Assembly (NCBI RefSeq): GCF_001575205.1
Contig: NZ_LSRE01000050.1
Location: 186,001-250,000 of the forward strand
Direction of reading: 5' to 3'
DNA: 64,000 bases
Source: Tsukamurella pseudospumae
Lineage (GTDB): Bacteria > Actinomycetota > Actinomycetes > Mycobacteriales > Mycobacteriaceae
Each line of letters begins with the position of its first letter. The first letter of the stretch is position 1. This document shows, piece by piece, positions 1 to 9,081 of the stretch. Made by a program: the position numbers and the translations under genes. Under the pieces are notes generated by a model. The model was not told where the DNA came from. It saw only the letters and a program-made list of their open reading frames with translations, and made no database searches.

Positions 1-2755
1 CGGGCTGCAGCTCCGCCAGGTAGGGCGACCACCGGCTCATGCCGCCGGCGGTGTGGTGTTCCGTGAGCCGGTAGGTGGTGAACACGTACGGGTACACGTC
101 CGCTCCGGGGTCGCCCGCACTCGGCGCGTCGAGGTTGTCCTCGCGCGGGAACATCACGCGCGCAGGCGCCTGCTGCTGCGGGTAGATCGCGTTGCGCACC
201 GGCGATTCCTGCGCCTCGTAGTGCGTCGGCAGCGGACCGTCGACCAGCCCCGTCGGCGCGAACAACCAGCCCTTGCCGTCCGCCTGCATGATGAACGGGT
301 CGTCGCCCGCGAGGGCGTCGGCCCCCGTGGCCCCGGGCTCGGGCACCGTGCCGGGCGCGAGGGTCGGGGGGAAGTCGGGCACGTCGGGCCCGGTCCAGCG
401 GCCCGCTGCCTCGTCCCACCACATGTACCTCTTGCGCTCGCTCCAGGGCCGGCCCTGCGGGTCGGCCGAGGCCCGGTTGTAGAGCATCCGACGGTCCGCG
501 GGCCACACCCAGCCCCACTCGGACTGGGTGATCCCACTTCCGCCCTGGGGCACGCGCCGGGCTGCGTGGTTGCTGCCCTCCGCGTAGACGCCCGTGTAGA
601 TCCAACAGCCCGCGATGGTCGAACCGTCGGCCTTCAGCTGGGAGTACGACGTGAGGTTGCGCCCCGCGTCGGGTCCGGAGACGAAGCGGCCGTTGATCTC
701 CGAGAGCACCGCCTCGGGATCCGGATTGCCGTGCTCGTCCATCGGGTAGTCCCAGGTGAGGTCCAGCAACGGGCGGTCACGGTCGTCGGTCGAACCGGCG
801 AGCCGCTCGCGGATCCGGACGCCGAGCTCGTAGAAGAAGTCGAGCTCGCTCTGCGCCTGCCCGGGCGGCTGCACGGCCTGGTGCCGCCACTGCACCATCC
901 GCTGGGTCTGCGTGAACGAGCCCGCCTTCTCGACGTGCGTGGCCGCGGGCATGAAGAAGACCTCGGTGCCGATGTCCTCGGTACGGAGTTCGCCGGACTC
1001 GATCTCCGGCCCGTCCTTCCACCACGTCGCGGTCTCGATCATGTTCAGATCGCGGACCACCATCCACTTGAGCTTCGCCATGCCCATGCGCTGCTGCCGG
1101 CCGTTCGCGGAGCCCACGGCGGGGTTCTGGCCGAGCACGAAATACCCGTCGACCTTCCCGTCGAGCATGTCGACGGCGGTCTGGTACGTGCCCGCCGGCC
1201 CGTTGAGCATCGGCAGATAGCCGTAGGCCCAGTCGTTCTCGGCCGTGGCCGCATCGCCCCACCAGGCCTTGAGCAGACTGATCATGTAGGTGTCGGCGTA
1301 CTGCCAGTACCCCTTGCCCGTCTCCGGCCGGACCGATGCGATGTAGTCGGCCAGAGTGTCGTGCTTGCCGACCGAGGGCATCGGCAGGTAGCCCGGCAGC
1401 AGGTTGAACAGCGTCGGGATGTCGGTGGAGCCCTGGATGCTGGCGTGTCCGCGCAGCGCCATGATGCCGCTGCCCGGGCGCCCGACATTGCCCAGCAGCA
1501 GCTGCAGGATGGCCGCGGTGCGGATGAACTGCGCGCCCATCGTGTGCTGCGTCCAGCCCGTGGCGTAGCCGAAGCAGGTCGTGCGCTCACGACCGGAGTT
1601 GCTCGTGATCGCGTCCGCGAGGTAGCGGAACTCGGCCTCCGAGACGCCGCACATGTCGGCCACCACCTCCGGGGTGTACCGGGAGTAGTGCCGGCGCAAC
1701 ACCTGGAAGACGGTGCGCGGATCCTGCAGCGTCTCATCGCGACCCGCCACGAACCGCCACGTGGACGGGTCGTAGGTGCCCGTCTCCGGGTCGAACCCGG
1801 AGAACAGGCCGTGGAGATCCTCCGTGTCGCGGAAGTCCTCGCCGACCATCTCGGACGCGTTCGTGTACGCGACCACGTAGTCGTGGAAGTACTTCTCGGT
1901 GCTCAGCACGTGGTTGATGAGCCCGCCGAGCAGCACGATGTCCGAGCCCGCACGGATCGGCACGTGCCGGTCCGCAACGGCGGAGGTCCGCGTGAAGCGG
2001 GGATCGACGTGGATCACCCGCGCGCCGCGCGCCTTCGCCTCAGAGACCCACTGGAATCCGACGGGGTGCGCCTCGGCCATGTTTCCGCCCATGAGCACGA
2101 TGCAATCCGCGTTGGCCATGTCCTGCAGGGACTGGGTGGCGCCGCCGCGCCCGAACGAGGCTCCCAGACCGGGAACCGTGGCGGAGTGTCATATGCGGGC
2201 CTGGTTCTCGATCTGGATGGCGCCCGCAGCGGTGAACAGCTTCTTGATGAGGTAGTTCTCCTCATTGTCGAGCGTCGCGCCGCCGAGCGAGGCGATGCCC
2301 ATGGTGCGCCGCAGCGGGCGACCGTGCTCGTCGAAGTCCTGCCAGCCGTGCCGCCGCGCCTCGACGAACCGGTCGGCGATCATGTCGATAGCCGTGTCCC
2401 GGTCGAGGTCCTGCCATTCGGTGGCGTGGGGTGCGCGGTAGCGGATCTTGGTCTGCCGCAACGGGTTGTTGACCAGCTGCTCGCTGGACGAACCCTTGGG
2501 GCAGAGCCGCCCGCGCGAGATCGGCGAATCCGGATCGCCCTCGATCTGGATGACCTTCTCGTCTTTGACGTAGACCTTCTGGCCACAACCGACGGCACAG
2601 AACGGGCACACGCTCTGCACCACCCGATCGGCGGTCTTCGTGCGCGGCTCGAGCGCTCGGGTACGCGGGGACTCGACGGCCGGGCCGCGGCCGAACACGT
2701 CCCCTGAGCGGAGCTGCCGCACCACGGGCCATTCGAGGGGGCTGAACCTCGTCAT
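1..2755 (-). CDS. fdh: Selenocysteine-containing formate dehydrogenase, catalytic alpha subunit (3' end beyond window)
   Basis: Oxidises formate to CO2 at a molybdenum-bis-MGD centre. It reads leftward off the window edge; about 918 codons are present. The start at 2755 gives a residue 1-90 segment with the 4Fe-4S cluster ligands Cys50, Cys53, Cys57 (CPFCAVGCG) and Cys85 (RLCPKG). Residue 189 is an in-frame TGA (2191-2189) within NQARI-U-HSATV, exactly the Sec site of FdnG-type enzymes, and the frame stays open on both sides. Near the edge, the segments RMLYNRASADPQG and EHHTAGGMSRWSPYL match the C-terminal domain of actinobacterial formate dehydrogenases. I see no twin-arginine signal, so a cytoplasmic enzyme is likely (inference). 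The ribosome-binding site is weak. An automatic caller would split the gene at the TGA. Electron-transfer subunits would lie beyond position 1. Confidence 0.95.
2159..2191 (-). promoter_or_regulatory. Sec UGA codon and bacterial-type SECIS hairpin inside the formate dehydrogenase gene
   Basis: The UGA (2191-2189) is followed by an 11-nt spacer and then a hairpin: a 7-bp stem GGUUCCC (2177-2171) with GGGAGCC (2165-2159), closed by the loop GGUCU (2170-2166). One stem pair is G-U. The GGUCU apical loop and the 11-nt distance from the UGA are the hallmarks of the E. coli fdhF/fdnG SECIS recognised by SelB. This directly supports decoding of the UGA as selenocysteine. It requires selA, selB, selD and selC elsewhere in the genome; none is in the window. 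Confidence 0.93.
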
Positions 2756-2801
2756 GCCCACGAGCCTAGTCCTGCCGCGGGGGTGGCGCGGACCTTCCTC
2801 C

Positions 2802-2869
2802 GTGAATCCACGCCCGAGGCGCACGGGAGGTCGGATCCGGCCTCCAGTCGACCTCAGCCGTGGATTCAC
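2802..2869. repeat. 68-bp nested palindrome between divergent genes
   Basis: Perfect 11-bp outer arms GTGAATCCACG (2802-2812) and CGTGGATTCAC (2859-2869) enclose GAGG/CCTC (2816-2819 and 2852-2855), GGAGG/CCTCC (2826-2830 and 2841-2845) and a central CGGATCCG. All four pairings share the same centre, 2835.5. The element lies between the divergent starts of formate dehydrogenase (2755) and the FMN oxidase (2949), so it is not a simple terminator. A related element is at 21473-21544, which suggests a dispersed intergenic palindromic repeat. It could also be a two-sided leader hairpin or an operator. Confidence 0.75.
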
Positions 2870-2948
2870 AGAGTCCCTCCCCGACGACCTGTGAGATCGT
2901 GAAGGTCCCGCACGGGGAACGCGCCACGAGTCAGGGAGTCCACCGCAC

Positions 2949-3956
2949 ATGATCGAGCTCGCACAGCGCGCGGAGCGGCTGCTTCCCCCCGACGTGTGGG
3001 CCTACCTGATGCGCGGGGCAAGCATCGGCGAGTCGGCCTGGGAGCGCTGGCGGTTCGCGCCCCGGGTGCTCCGCGACGTGCGGACCGTCGACACGACGAC
3101 GCCCCTCTTCGGCGAGTGGCGCTCCCCCATCGGCATCGCGCCGACGGCCTTCCACCGCCTCGTCCACCCGGACGGCGAGACCGCGGTCGCCCGCGCCGCG
3201 GCGGCCTGCGGTTCGCCCTTCGTCCTGTCGATGCGCGCGACCACCCGGATCGAGGAGGTCGGCGCGACGGCCGCCGGACCCTGGTGGCAGCAGGTGTACC
3301 TGATGCGCGACCGCGGCATCACCGACGCCCTGGTCCAGCGGGCCGCAGCGGCGGGCGCCACGGCCCTCGTCCTCACCGGCGACACCCCGTACGTGGGCCG
3401 CTCCGGGGGACGCGGGCTGCCGCCGCTCGATGATCGGCTGGCGCTGGTCAACGTCGCCCAGCACGTGCGGCCCTGGTCGGATCCGTGGGCGGAGATCGAG
3501 CAGGACGCCGGCGCCGTGCTCGGCGACATCCGCCGGCTCGGCGACCTCACCGGACTGCCGGTGATCGTCAAGGGCGTGCTGCGGCCCGACGAGGCCCTGC
3601 ACTGCATCGATGCGGGCGCGGCGGGGATCTGGGTGAGCGATCACGGCGGCCGGCAGCTGGGCCGGACGGTGCCGCCGGCGCACGCCCTCCCGGAGGTCGC
3701 CGGCGCTGTCCGTGGCGCCGTGCCCGTTCTGGTCGACGGCGACGTCCGGTGCGGCCTCGACGCCCTTGCTGCGCTCGCCCTGGGCGCGGACGCGGTGTTC
3801 GTGGGCCGGCCGGCGCTGTGGGCCCTCGCCGACGGCGGAGCGGACGGCGTCGGCGCGATGCTGTCGGGGCTCTGGGAGGAACTGCGGCACGCCATGGGGC
3901 TCGCCGGGGCGACGCGGATCGCGGAGCTGACCCGGGACCTGGTCGTCGAACGCTGA
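2949..3956 (+). CDS. FMN-dependent alpha-hydroxy-acid oxidase/dehydrogenase
   Basis: A TIM-barrel flavoenzyme of the LldD/glycolate-oxidase family that oxidises 2-hydroxy acids (lactate, glycolate, mandelate or similar). At 335 residues it is slightly short for the family. Visible signatures are the FMN-contacting IGIAPTAF (61-68), Lys208 in PVIVKGV, the catalytic His232 and Arg235 in SDHGGRQ (normally SNHGGRQ, so the Asn is replaced by Asp), and the phosphate-binding DGDVRCGLD (263-271) and FVGRP (284-288). AGGGAG lies about 10 nt before the ATG. It is divergent from the formate dehydrogenase and shares the palindromic intergenic region. The substrate cannot be read from sequence. Confidence 0.9.
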   Translation: MIELAQRAERLLPPDVWAYLMRGASIGESAWERWRFAPRVLRDVRTVDTTTPLFGEWRSPIGIAPTAFHRLVHPDGETAVARAAAACGSPFVLSMRATTRIEEVGATAAGPWWQQVYLMRDRGITDALVQRAAAAGATALVLTGDTPYVGRSGGRGLPPLDDRLALVNVAQHVRPWSDPWAEIEQDAGAVLGDIRRLGDLTGLPVIVKGVLRPDEALHCIDAGAAGIWVSDHGGRQLGRTVPPAHALPEVAGAVRGAVPVLVDGDVRCGLDALAALALGADAVFVGRPALWALADGGADGVGAMLSGLWEELRHAMGLAGATRIAELTRDLVVER

Positions 3957-4038
3957 CCGGCCGGGGCCGCGGACACGGCCTGTCTGGCACCGCCGGACCG
4001 TAGGGTTGACGGCGGTAGTCCACTCGAGGAGGAATCGC

Positions 4039-4677
4039 ATGCTCACCGGTCGCGCACTGCTGCTGGACATGGACGGCACGCTCGTCGACTCGCGCGCCGT
4101 GGTCGAACGGTGCTGGAGCCGGTGGGCCCTGGGCAATGGGCTGAACCCCGCCGAGGTGCTCGAGGTGGCGCACGGCCGGCAGGGCCACGCGACGATGGCC
4201 GCCCTGCTCCCCGACCGGCCGATGGAGGTCAACCTCGCCGAGAACCGCGTCCTCCTCGCGGAGGAGACGGCCGACACCGACGGCATCCTCCCCATCGGTG
4301 GGGCCGCCGCCTTCCTGTCCGCGCTCGACGGTGCCCCGCACGCGCTGGTCACCTCCGCGGACGTCGCGCTGTCGACGGCGCGCATGGGCGCTGCGGGGCT
4401 GCCGCTGCCGGCCGTACGGGTGACCGCGGAGGACGTGCGCGCCAGCAAGCCCGACCCCGAGGGTTTCCTCCGCGGCGCGGAACTCCTCGGCGTCGCTCCC
4501 GCCGACTGCATCGTCTTCGAGGACTCCGAGGCGGGGATCGCCGCGGCGCGGGCCGCGGGGATGCGCGTCGTCGGCGTCGGTCCGGGCGCGGCCCGGTTCT
4601 CCCCCGACGTCCAGGTCGACGACCTGACGGGGGTGACGGTCACCGTCGACGACGAGGGCATCCACCTGACGGCCTGA
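4039..4677 (+). CDS. HAD-superfamily sugar or glycerol phosphatase-like hydrolase
   Basis: A 212-residue HAD phosphatase with all four motifs: DMDGTLVDS (nucleophile Asp10 and Asp12), Ser/Thr motif II in VTSAD (104-108), Lys137 in SKPDPEGF, and the acidic pair in FEDSEAG (160-166). A helical cap sits between motifs I and II, as in the beta-phosphoglucomutase/glycerol-3-phosphatase (GppA, HxpA) group, so a small phosphorylated sugar or polyol is the likely substrate (inference). The start at 4039 is fixed by the strong GAGGAGG ribosome-binding site; the longer reading from 4006 has none. It stands alone before the sigma factor gene. Confidence 0.88.
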   Translation: MLTGRALLLDMDGTLVDSRAVVERCWSRWALGNGLNPAEVLEVAHGRQGHATMAALLPDRPMEVNLAENRVLLAEETADTDGILPIGGAAAFLSALDGAPHALVTSADVALSTARMGAAGLPLPAVRVTAEDVRASKPDPEGFLRGAELLGVAPADCIVFEDSEAGIAAARAAGMRVVGVGPGAARFSPDVQVDDLTGVTVTVDDEGIHLTA

Positions 4678-4731
4678 CCGGCACCGTCGGCAAGGGTGAG
4701 ACGGTCGGGCGCCCCGGCGACATAAGGGGGT

Positions 4732-5316
4732 GTGACGTCCACGATGAGAACCGACGAGTCCGCGGACCGGACCCTGCTGACCCGCGCCGCGGGCGGCGAC
4801 GGAACGGCGTTCGCGGAGATCTACGACCGGCACGTGCGGCCCGTCTACTGGCAGGCCTACGCCGTGCTGCGCGACGCCGACGCCGCGCAGGAGACCGCCC
4901 AGGACACCTTCCTCACGCTCTGGCGGCGCATCGATTCGGTGCGCATCGTCGACGAGTCGGTGCTGCCGTGGCTGCTCACGACGGCGCGGTTCACCGCGCT
5001 CAACGCGGGGCGCAGGCTCACCGCGGTCCGGGACAGATCGGCACCGCTCGACGGGGCCGGAGAGGACCCGCCCGGCGCCGCGCCGTCCCCCGAGGACGAG
5101 GTCCTCGCCGGCGAGATCCGCGATCTGATCGCGGACGCCGTGCACGACCTGTCCCCCACCGACCAGCGCCTGTACCGCCTCTGCGTGGAGGGCGAGCAGA
5201 CCTACGAGCGGGCCGCGGCCGAGCTGGGTGTCACCCACGCCGCCGTGCGCAACCGCGTCTCCCGGCTGCGCGGTCGCCTGCGCGCCGACCTGAGCACCCT
5301 GAGGGAGCAGTCATGA
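4732..5316 (+). CDS. ECF-type RNA polymerase sigma factor
   Basis: A 194-residue extracytoplasmic-function sigma factor. Region 2 (about 25-90) has the typical EIYDRHVRPVY...D...AQETAQDTFLTLWRR pattern for core binding and -10 recognition. Region 4 (about 130-190) carries the helix-turn-helix (TYERAAAELGVTHAAVRNRVSRLRGRL). GTG at 4732 or ATG at 4744 may start it: AAGGGGG (4724-4730) is too close to the first and rather far from the second. The stop overlaps the next gene by ATGA (5313-5316), so the two are translationally coupled. The neighbouring membrane protein probably acts as its anti-sigma or output partner. Confidence 0.9.
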   Translation: MTSTMRTDESADRTLLTRAAGGDGTAFAEIYDRHVRPVYWQAYAVLRDADAAQETAQDTFLTLWRRIDSVRIVDESVLPWLLTTARFTALNAGRRLTAVRDRSAPLDGAGEDPPGAAPSPEDEVLAGEIRDLIADAVHDLSPTDQRLYRLCVEGEQTYERAAAELGVTHAAVRNRVSRLRGRLRADLSTLREQS

Positions 5317-6338
5317 CCACGCCCAACCGACTCGACGACATCCTCACCGACGACCGGATCGCGCGGATGCGCGGCGCGGTGATGGCCGAGGTCGGCGCCG
5401 ACCTGGACCGGGTGCGCCGCAGCCGTAGGCACCGGACGATCGGCATCTCGGCCGCCGCCGCGGTGGCGGTCGTCGCCGTGGGCGGCGGCGTCCTCGTCGG
5501 TACCCAGGGATCGCAGACCTCCTCGTCGGCGCCCGAGGCCGCGCGAGGCGCGGCGCCAACCCAGTACGCCGGCACGCCCACGCGCACTGCGGAACCCACA
5601 CCCACCCGCGCGGGGCCGGCGGCCGCGGCGGCCCCGACCACGGCACCGAACGGGACGCCGACGGCACCGTCGACCCCGGCCCCGATCCAGAACAACCGTC
5701 AGGTGATCACCACCGGATCGGTCTCCGTGACGAACGCGGACCCGGCCGCCGTGGCCCGCGAGCTCGCTGCCGCCGCCGAACGCCTCGGGGGACGGGTCGA
5801 CGCCCGTACCGAGTCCGGCGGCGACGACGCCCGTGCGAGCCTGACCCTGCGCGTTCCCAACGACAAGGTGAACGAGCTGGTCGAGAAGGTCGGCGGACTC
5901 GGCGAGGTCGGCACCGTTCGACTGGAGCACGAGGACGTGACCGGCACCGTCGTCGACCTCGACGCGCGGATCCGCGCGACCCAGGTCTCCGTCGACCGAC
6001 TCACCGCGATCCTCGCGCGCGCCGACACCACCGCCGAGGTGATCGCGGCCGAGTCCGCTCTCACCACCCGTCAGCAGGAGCTCGAGACTCTCCAGTCGCG
6101 GCGCGCGTCGATCGGCGACCAGGTGTCGCTCTCGACGGTGACGGTGACCGTCACGAAGCCGACGGTGACCGTGGACCGGTCCGGATTCACCGGGGGGCTG
6201 CAGGACGGCTGGGACGCGCTGCTCGGGGCCGGACGGTGGCTGCTCGTGATCACCGGCGCGGTGCTGCCGTGGGCAGCGGTGCTCCTGGTGCTCTACGGGG
6301 TCTACCGAGGGGTGCGCCACTTCCGGCGCCGGTCCTGA
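5313..6338 (+). CDS. DUF4349 membrane protein, putative anti-sigma partner
   Basis: A 341-residue protein with a cytoplasmic N-terminus, a membrane segment at about residues 42-64, a long Pro/Thr/Ala linker (about 75-130), an extracytoplasmic DUF4349 domain with a coiled-coil-forming centre (repeated TAEVIAAESALTTRQQELE-type helix), and a second membrane segment near the C-terminus followed by a basic tail. It is coupled to the ECF sigma gene by a 4-bp ATGA overlap. DUF4349 proteins frequently sit beside sigma factors. An anti-sigma role is inferred from context and from the short N-terminal cytoplasmic part, which lacks an obvious zinc-binding HxxxCxxC motif. Confidence 0.8.
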   Translation: MTTPNRLDDILTDDRIARMRGAVMAEVGADLDRVRRSRRHRTIGISAAAAVAVVAVGGGVLVGTQGSQTSSSAPEAARGAAPTQYAGTPTRTAEPTPTRAGPAAAAAPTTAPNGTPTAPSTPAPIQNNRQVITTGSVSVTNADPAAVARELAAAAERLGGRVDARTESGGDDARASLTLRVPNDKVNELVEKVGGLGEVGTVRLEHEDVTGTVVDLDARIRATQVSVDRLTAILARADTTAEVIAAESALTTRQQELETLQSRRASIGDQVSLSTVTVTVTKPTVTVDRSGFTGGLQDGWDALLGAGRWLLVITGAVLPWAAVLLVLYGVYRGVRHFRRRS

Positions 6339-6361
6339 CGGTCCGTCCCGGCCAACGGTTT

Positions 6362-6377
6362 CGGCAGCGCGCTGCCG
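6362..6377. terminator. Short GC hairpin between convergent genes
   Basis: CGGCAGC (6362-6368) pairs with GCTGCCG (6371-6377) in the 80-bp gap between the DUF4349 gene and the convergent thioesterase. There is no T-tract on either side, so at best this is a weak bidirectional terminator. Confidence 0.35.
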
Positions 6378-6418
6378 ATACTCGGGGCGACTGGGCGTTG
6401 ATTCAGCCCTTGCGGCGG

Positions 6419-6820
6419 CTAGGACGGGACGATGAGCGCGCGGGCCGTGGCGAACCGCGGCCCGCGCGCACCGTCGACCTCCACGAAGAAGTCGGCCTCC
6501 GAGAAACTCTGCTTGCTGCCGGGCTTGACCACCCGACCGACGGCCAGGAAGGCCTCGCCCTGGGCGGGGCGCAGGAACTGCGTGTCCATCTGGGTGACGA
6601 GGCCACCCGCGCCGGGGTGCATGGCGAGCGCGTAACCGCAGGCGTTCTCCAGGACGCCGGCGATGAGCGCGGCGTGCAGGCCGCCGACGTTCTGGCAGAG
6701 ATCGTCTCGGCGCTCGAGGCGGAGCACGACCTCCTCACGGTCCGCACTGAGCACCTCGATCCCCGCCCACCTGTTGAAGGGCAGCGAGGCGTTGTAGTCG
6801 ACGAGTTCCTGAAAAGTCAC
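6419..6820 (-). CDS. PaaI/YiiD-type hotdog thioesterase
   Basis: A 133-residue single hotdog domain. The central helix and acyl-CoA site are visible in QNVGGLHAALIAGVLENACGYAL (about 43-65), the region where PaaI-type thioesterases carry HGG...E/D. A C-terminal strand pair follows (SFSEADFFVEV...FATARALIVPS). It probably hydrolyses an acyl-CoA thioester; the substrate is unknown. The GTG start at 6820 is used because it is the first start codon in frame and the protein is complete from there. It lies just downstream of the DUF5995 gene, 24 bp apart on the same strand. Confidence 0.82.
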   Translation of the reverse strand: MTFQELVDYNASLPFNRWAGIEVLSADREEVVLRLERRDDLCQNVGGLHAALIAGVLENACGYALAMHPGAGGLVTQMDTQFLRPAQGEAFLAVGRVVKPGSKQSFSEADFFVEVDGARGPRFATARALIVPS

Positions 6821-6844
6821 TCGTGCACTATCGCACCCGACTGA

Positions 6845-7834
6845 TCAGCGACCGGCGGCGGCGAGGACCGGGGCAGGGGTCGGGCGTGGCGTGGGCGCCG
6901 GTGCCGGAGTCGGTCTCGGCGCGGGGGCCGGGGCGACGGGGGTGCCGAGGCCACCCAGTCCGGAGAGCACGTCGAAGGCGATCTCGCCCGTCTGCCACAG
7001 GGCGAGGATCGCGCCCTCGGTGGCGGGCCGGACACCGGGGTTCTGCAGGGCGAGACCGTTGGCGAAGGTGAGGGTGTTGTAGCCGTCGTCGGCGGCGCGC
7101 AGCATGAGGTTGGACGCGACGCCCGCACCGACGATCCGGTCGAGGCCCTGCCCGAAGAAGTAGAAGGTCCACAGGCCCCACAGGTCGGCGTTGTAGATCC
7201 GCTTGCTGCGCTCGGGGATCACGTTGCCGTTCTTCGCGATCGAGTCGACGATGCGGTAGAAGTCGAGCGCGTTCGCCGGCGTGCTGTGCGCCTGCTCGAC
7301 GGTGTAGGCCAGGTCGACGGTGATGTGCGCGTTGTAGCCGGCCATCGCGACGCGGCCCGGCGGTAGCTCGCAGCGCGAGGCCAGCCGGAAGTAGTTGCCC
7401 CACCACTGCGGTACGGGTCCGCCGGTCCACTGCGCGTGCATCGCGCGCAGGTACCGACTGACCAGACCGATGGACAGCGACTTCGCGTACCGCGGATCGT
7501 CGAGACCGGCCTCGTTGCGCTGCGTCGGCGTCACGGCGTCGCGAATCACGCCGTCCATCCCCACACCGAACAGCCCCCGCCGGTCCCTGTGCGCGGCAAG
7601 GATGTCGGCGATGCCCCGCTGCCGGACGGTGAGGTCGTCGAGGCTCGCGAAGGTCGGGGCCGTCGGCAGGGCCGCCGGGTCGGACAGTTCGACGATGCGC
7701 TTGTTCTCCGCGGGCGTCAGCGCAGTGCCGCAATAGGCCGACGGTGCCGCACCCGACGGAACGGACACGAGCGAGACCGCTATCACCGCAGCGGCGACCG
7801 TGCCGGCGACCCTCGCCGACCACCGGAACATCAT
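6845..7834 (-). CDS. Secreted DUF5995 family protein
   Basis: 329 residues. A cleavable signal peptide (residues 1-29: basic start, alanine/valine core, SGAAPSA end) is followed by a DUF5995 domain rich in aromatic residues (PQWWGNYFRLASR, DLWGLWTFYFFGQGLDR) and a low-complexity Pro/Ala C-terminal tail (about 300-329) typical of exported, wall-associated proteins of Mycobacteriales. Function is unknown. The tail is made of PAPAPRPTPAP-like repeats and might anchor or space the domain in the envelope. Confidence 0.8.
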   Translation of the reverse strand: MMFRWSARVAGTVAAAVIAVSLVSVPSGAAPSAYCGTALTPAENKRIVELSDPAALPTAPTFASLDDLTVRQRGIADILAAHRDRRGLFGVGMDGVIRDAVTPTQRNEAGLDDPRYAKSLSIGLVSRYLRAMHAQWTGGPVPQWWGNYFRLASRCELPPGRVAMAGYNAHITVDLAYTVEQAHSTPANALDFYRIVDSIAKNGNVIPERSKRIYNADLWGLWTFYFFGQGLDRIVGAGVASNLMLRAADDGYNTLTFANGLALQNPGVRPATEGAILALWQTGEIAFDVLSGLGGLGTPVAPAPAPRPTPAPAPTPRPTPAPVLAAAGR

Positions 7835-7839
7835 GCGTA

Positions 7840-9033
7840 CTAGACCTCCGCGAGCGGTACGCCGGGATCTGCGAGCCGAGCCGCGTCGACCACCCGGCGG
7901 GACGTGATCAGCGCACGCACATCATCGCCCACGTCCCACACGTTCACGTTCATCCCCGCGAGGACACGCCCGTCCGCGCGCCAGAAGGCCACGAACTCCA
8001 GCGACTCCAGGTCGCCGCGGATCACCACGTCGTCGTACCCGGTGGACAGCCCGAGATACTCCATGCCCAGCTGGTACTGGTCGGTGAAGAAGTACGGAAG
8101 TCGGTCGTAGACCTCGGATCCGCCGAGCATGTTCGCAGCGGCGACGCGCGGCTGGTTCAGGGCGTTGGCCCAGTGTTCCACTCGCACGCGACCGCCCACC
8201 GTCGGGTTCTCGGCGGCGGCGATGTCGCCCACGGCGTAGACGTGCGCGTCGGAGGTGCGCATGCCCGCGTCGACGGCCACCCCACCCTCCGCCATCGCCA
8301 GGCCCGCCGCCTCGGCGAGCTCGATGTTCGGCATCGCGCCGATCCCCACGAGAACCGCGTCCGTCTCGACGGTCGTGCCGTCTTCGAGGACAAGTCCCCG
8401 ACCGCCGGGCTCGACGGCCCGCACGCCGACACCGGTCCGCAGATCCACGCCGTGCGAACGGTGCAGGTCGGCGAAGACCTTCCCCAATTCGGGTCCGAGC
8501 GCCCCGAGCAGCGGTTGCTCGGCGGGCTCGACGACCGTGACCTCCAGCCCTGCCCCGCGCGCGGCCGCCGCGGCTTCCAGCCCGATCCATCCTCCACCGA
8601 CCACGCCGAGCCGGCCGCCCTTGTCGAAGACCGCGCGCAGCGCGTCGCTGTCGTCGAGCGTGCGCAGGTAGTAGACACCGTCGGCGCCCGGGAGCGGGCG
8701 CGCACGGGAGCCCGTGGCCAGGAGCAGTTCGTCGTAGGGCACGGACTCACCGGTGTCCAGCCCGACGGTGCGCGCGGCGCGGTCGAGCGAGGCGGCCCGG
8801 ACGCCGACACGCACGGTGACGTCGTGGCCCGCGTACCAGGCATCGTCGAAGGTGAAGACGCTGTCTCGATCGGCCTTCCCCTGCAGGTAGTCCTTGGACA
8901 GTGGAGGTCGCTCGTACGGGGGGTGCGGTTCCGCGCCGATCAGCGTGATCGAGCCGTCGTGGCCCAGATCCCGCAGCGCCTCGGCCGCTTTCGCGGCCGC
9001 CAGTCCCGCTCCGACGATGACGATCGCACCCAT
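7840..9033 (-). CDS. FAD/NAD(P)-dependent ferredoxin or rubredoxin reductase-type oxidoreductase
   Basis: A 397-residue flavoprotein of the BphA4/rubredoxin-reductase family that passes electrons from NAD(P)H to a small iron-sulfur partner. The FAD Rossmann motif is VGAGLAAAKAAEAL (7-20), the conserved PPYERPPLSKDYL is at 38-50, the FAD-linker ATGSR at 106-110, the NAD(P) motif VVGGGWIGLEAA (144-155) and the second FAD motif YAVGDIA (266-272). The start at 9033 (MGAIVIVGAG) places the first Rossmann motif at the N-terminus; the frame opens 27 codons further upstream, into the regulatory region. It is divergent from the Clp_N-HTH gene, with paired operator-like boxes between them. No ferredoxin gene is adjacent. 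Confidence 0.9.
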   Translation of the reverse strand: MGAIVIVGAGLAAAKAAEALRDLGHDGSITLIGAEPHPPYERPPLSKDYLQGKADRDSVFTFDDAWYAGHDVTVRVGVRAASLDRAARTVGLDTGESVPYDELLLATGSRARPLPGADGVYYLRTLDDSDALRAVFDKGGRLGVVGGGWIGLEAAAAARGAGLEVTVVEPAEQPLLGALGPELGKVFADLHRSHGVDLRTGVGVRAVEPGGRGLVLEDGTTVETDAVLVGIGAMPNIELAEAAGLAMAEGGVAVDAGMRTSDAHVYAVGDIAAAENPTVGGRVRVEHWANALNQPRVAAANMLGGSEVYDRLPYFFTDQYQLGMEYLGLSTGYDDVVIRGDLESLEFVAFWRADGRVLAGMNVNVWDVGDDVRALITSRRVVDAARLADPGVPLAEV

Positions 9034-9081
9034 GTCTTCGACCGTAACCCCGTCCACCGGCGAGGGGAACCCCTGCAGCTC

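Noticed and set aside
53-2707. An 884-codon open frame on the plus strand opposite the formate dehydrogenase
   Set aside because: It is antisense to conserved catalytic motifs, is rich in Arg/Val/His typical of GC-rich shadow frames, and has no recognisable domain.
2931-4742. Long leftward open frames opposite the FMN oxidase and HAD genes
   Set aside because: The opposite-strand proteins contain all family motifs; the leftward frames are low-complexity Arg/Ala/Ser.
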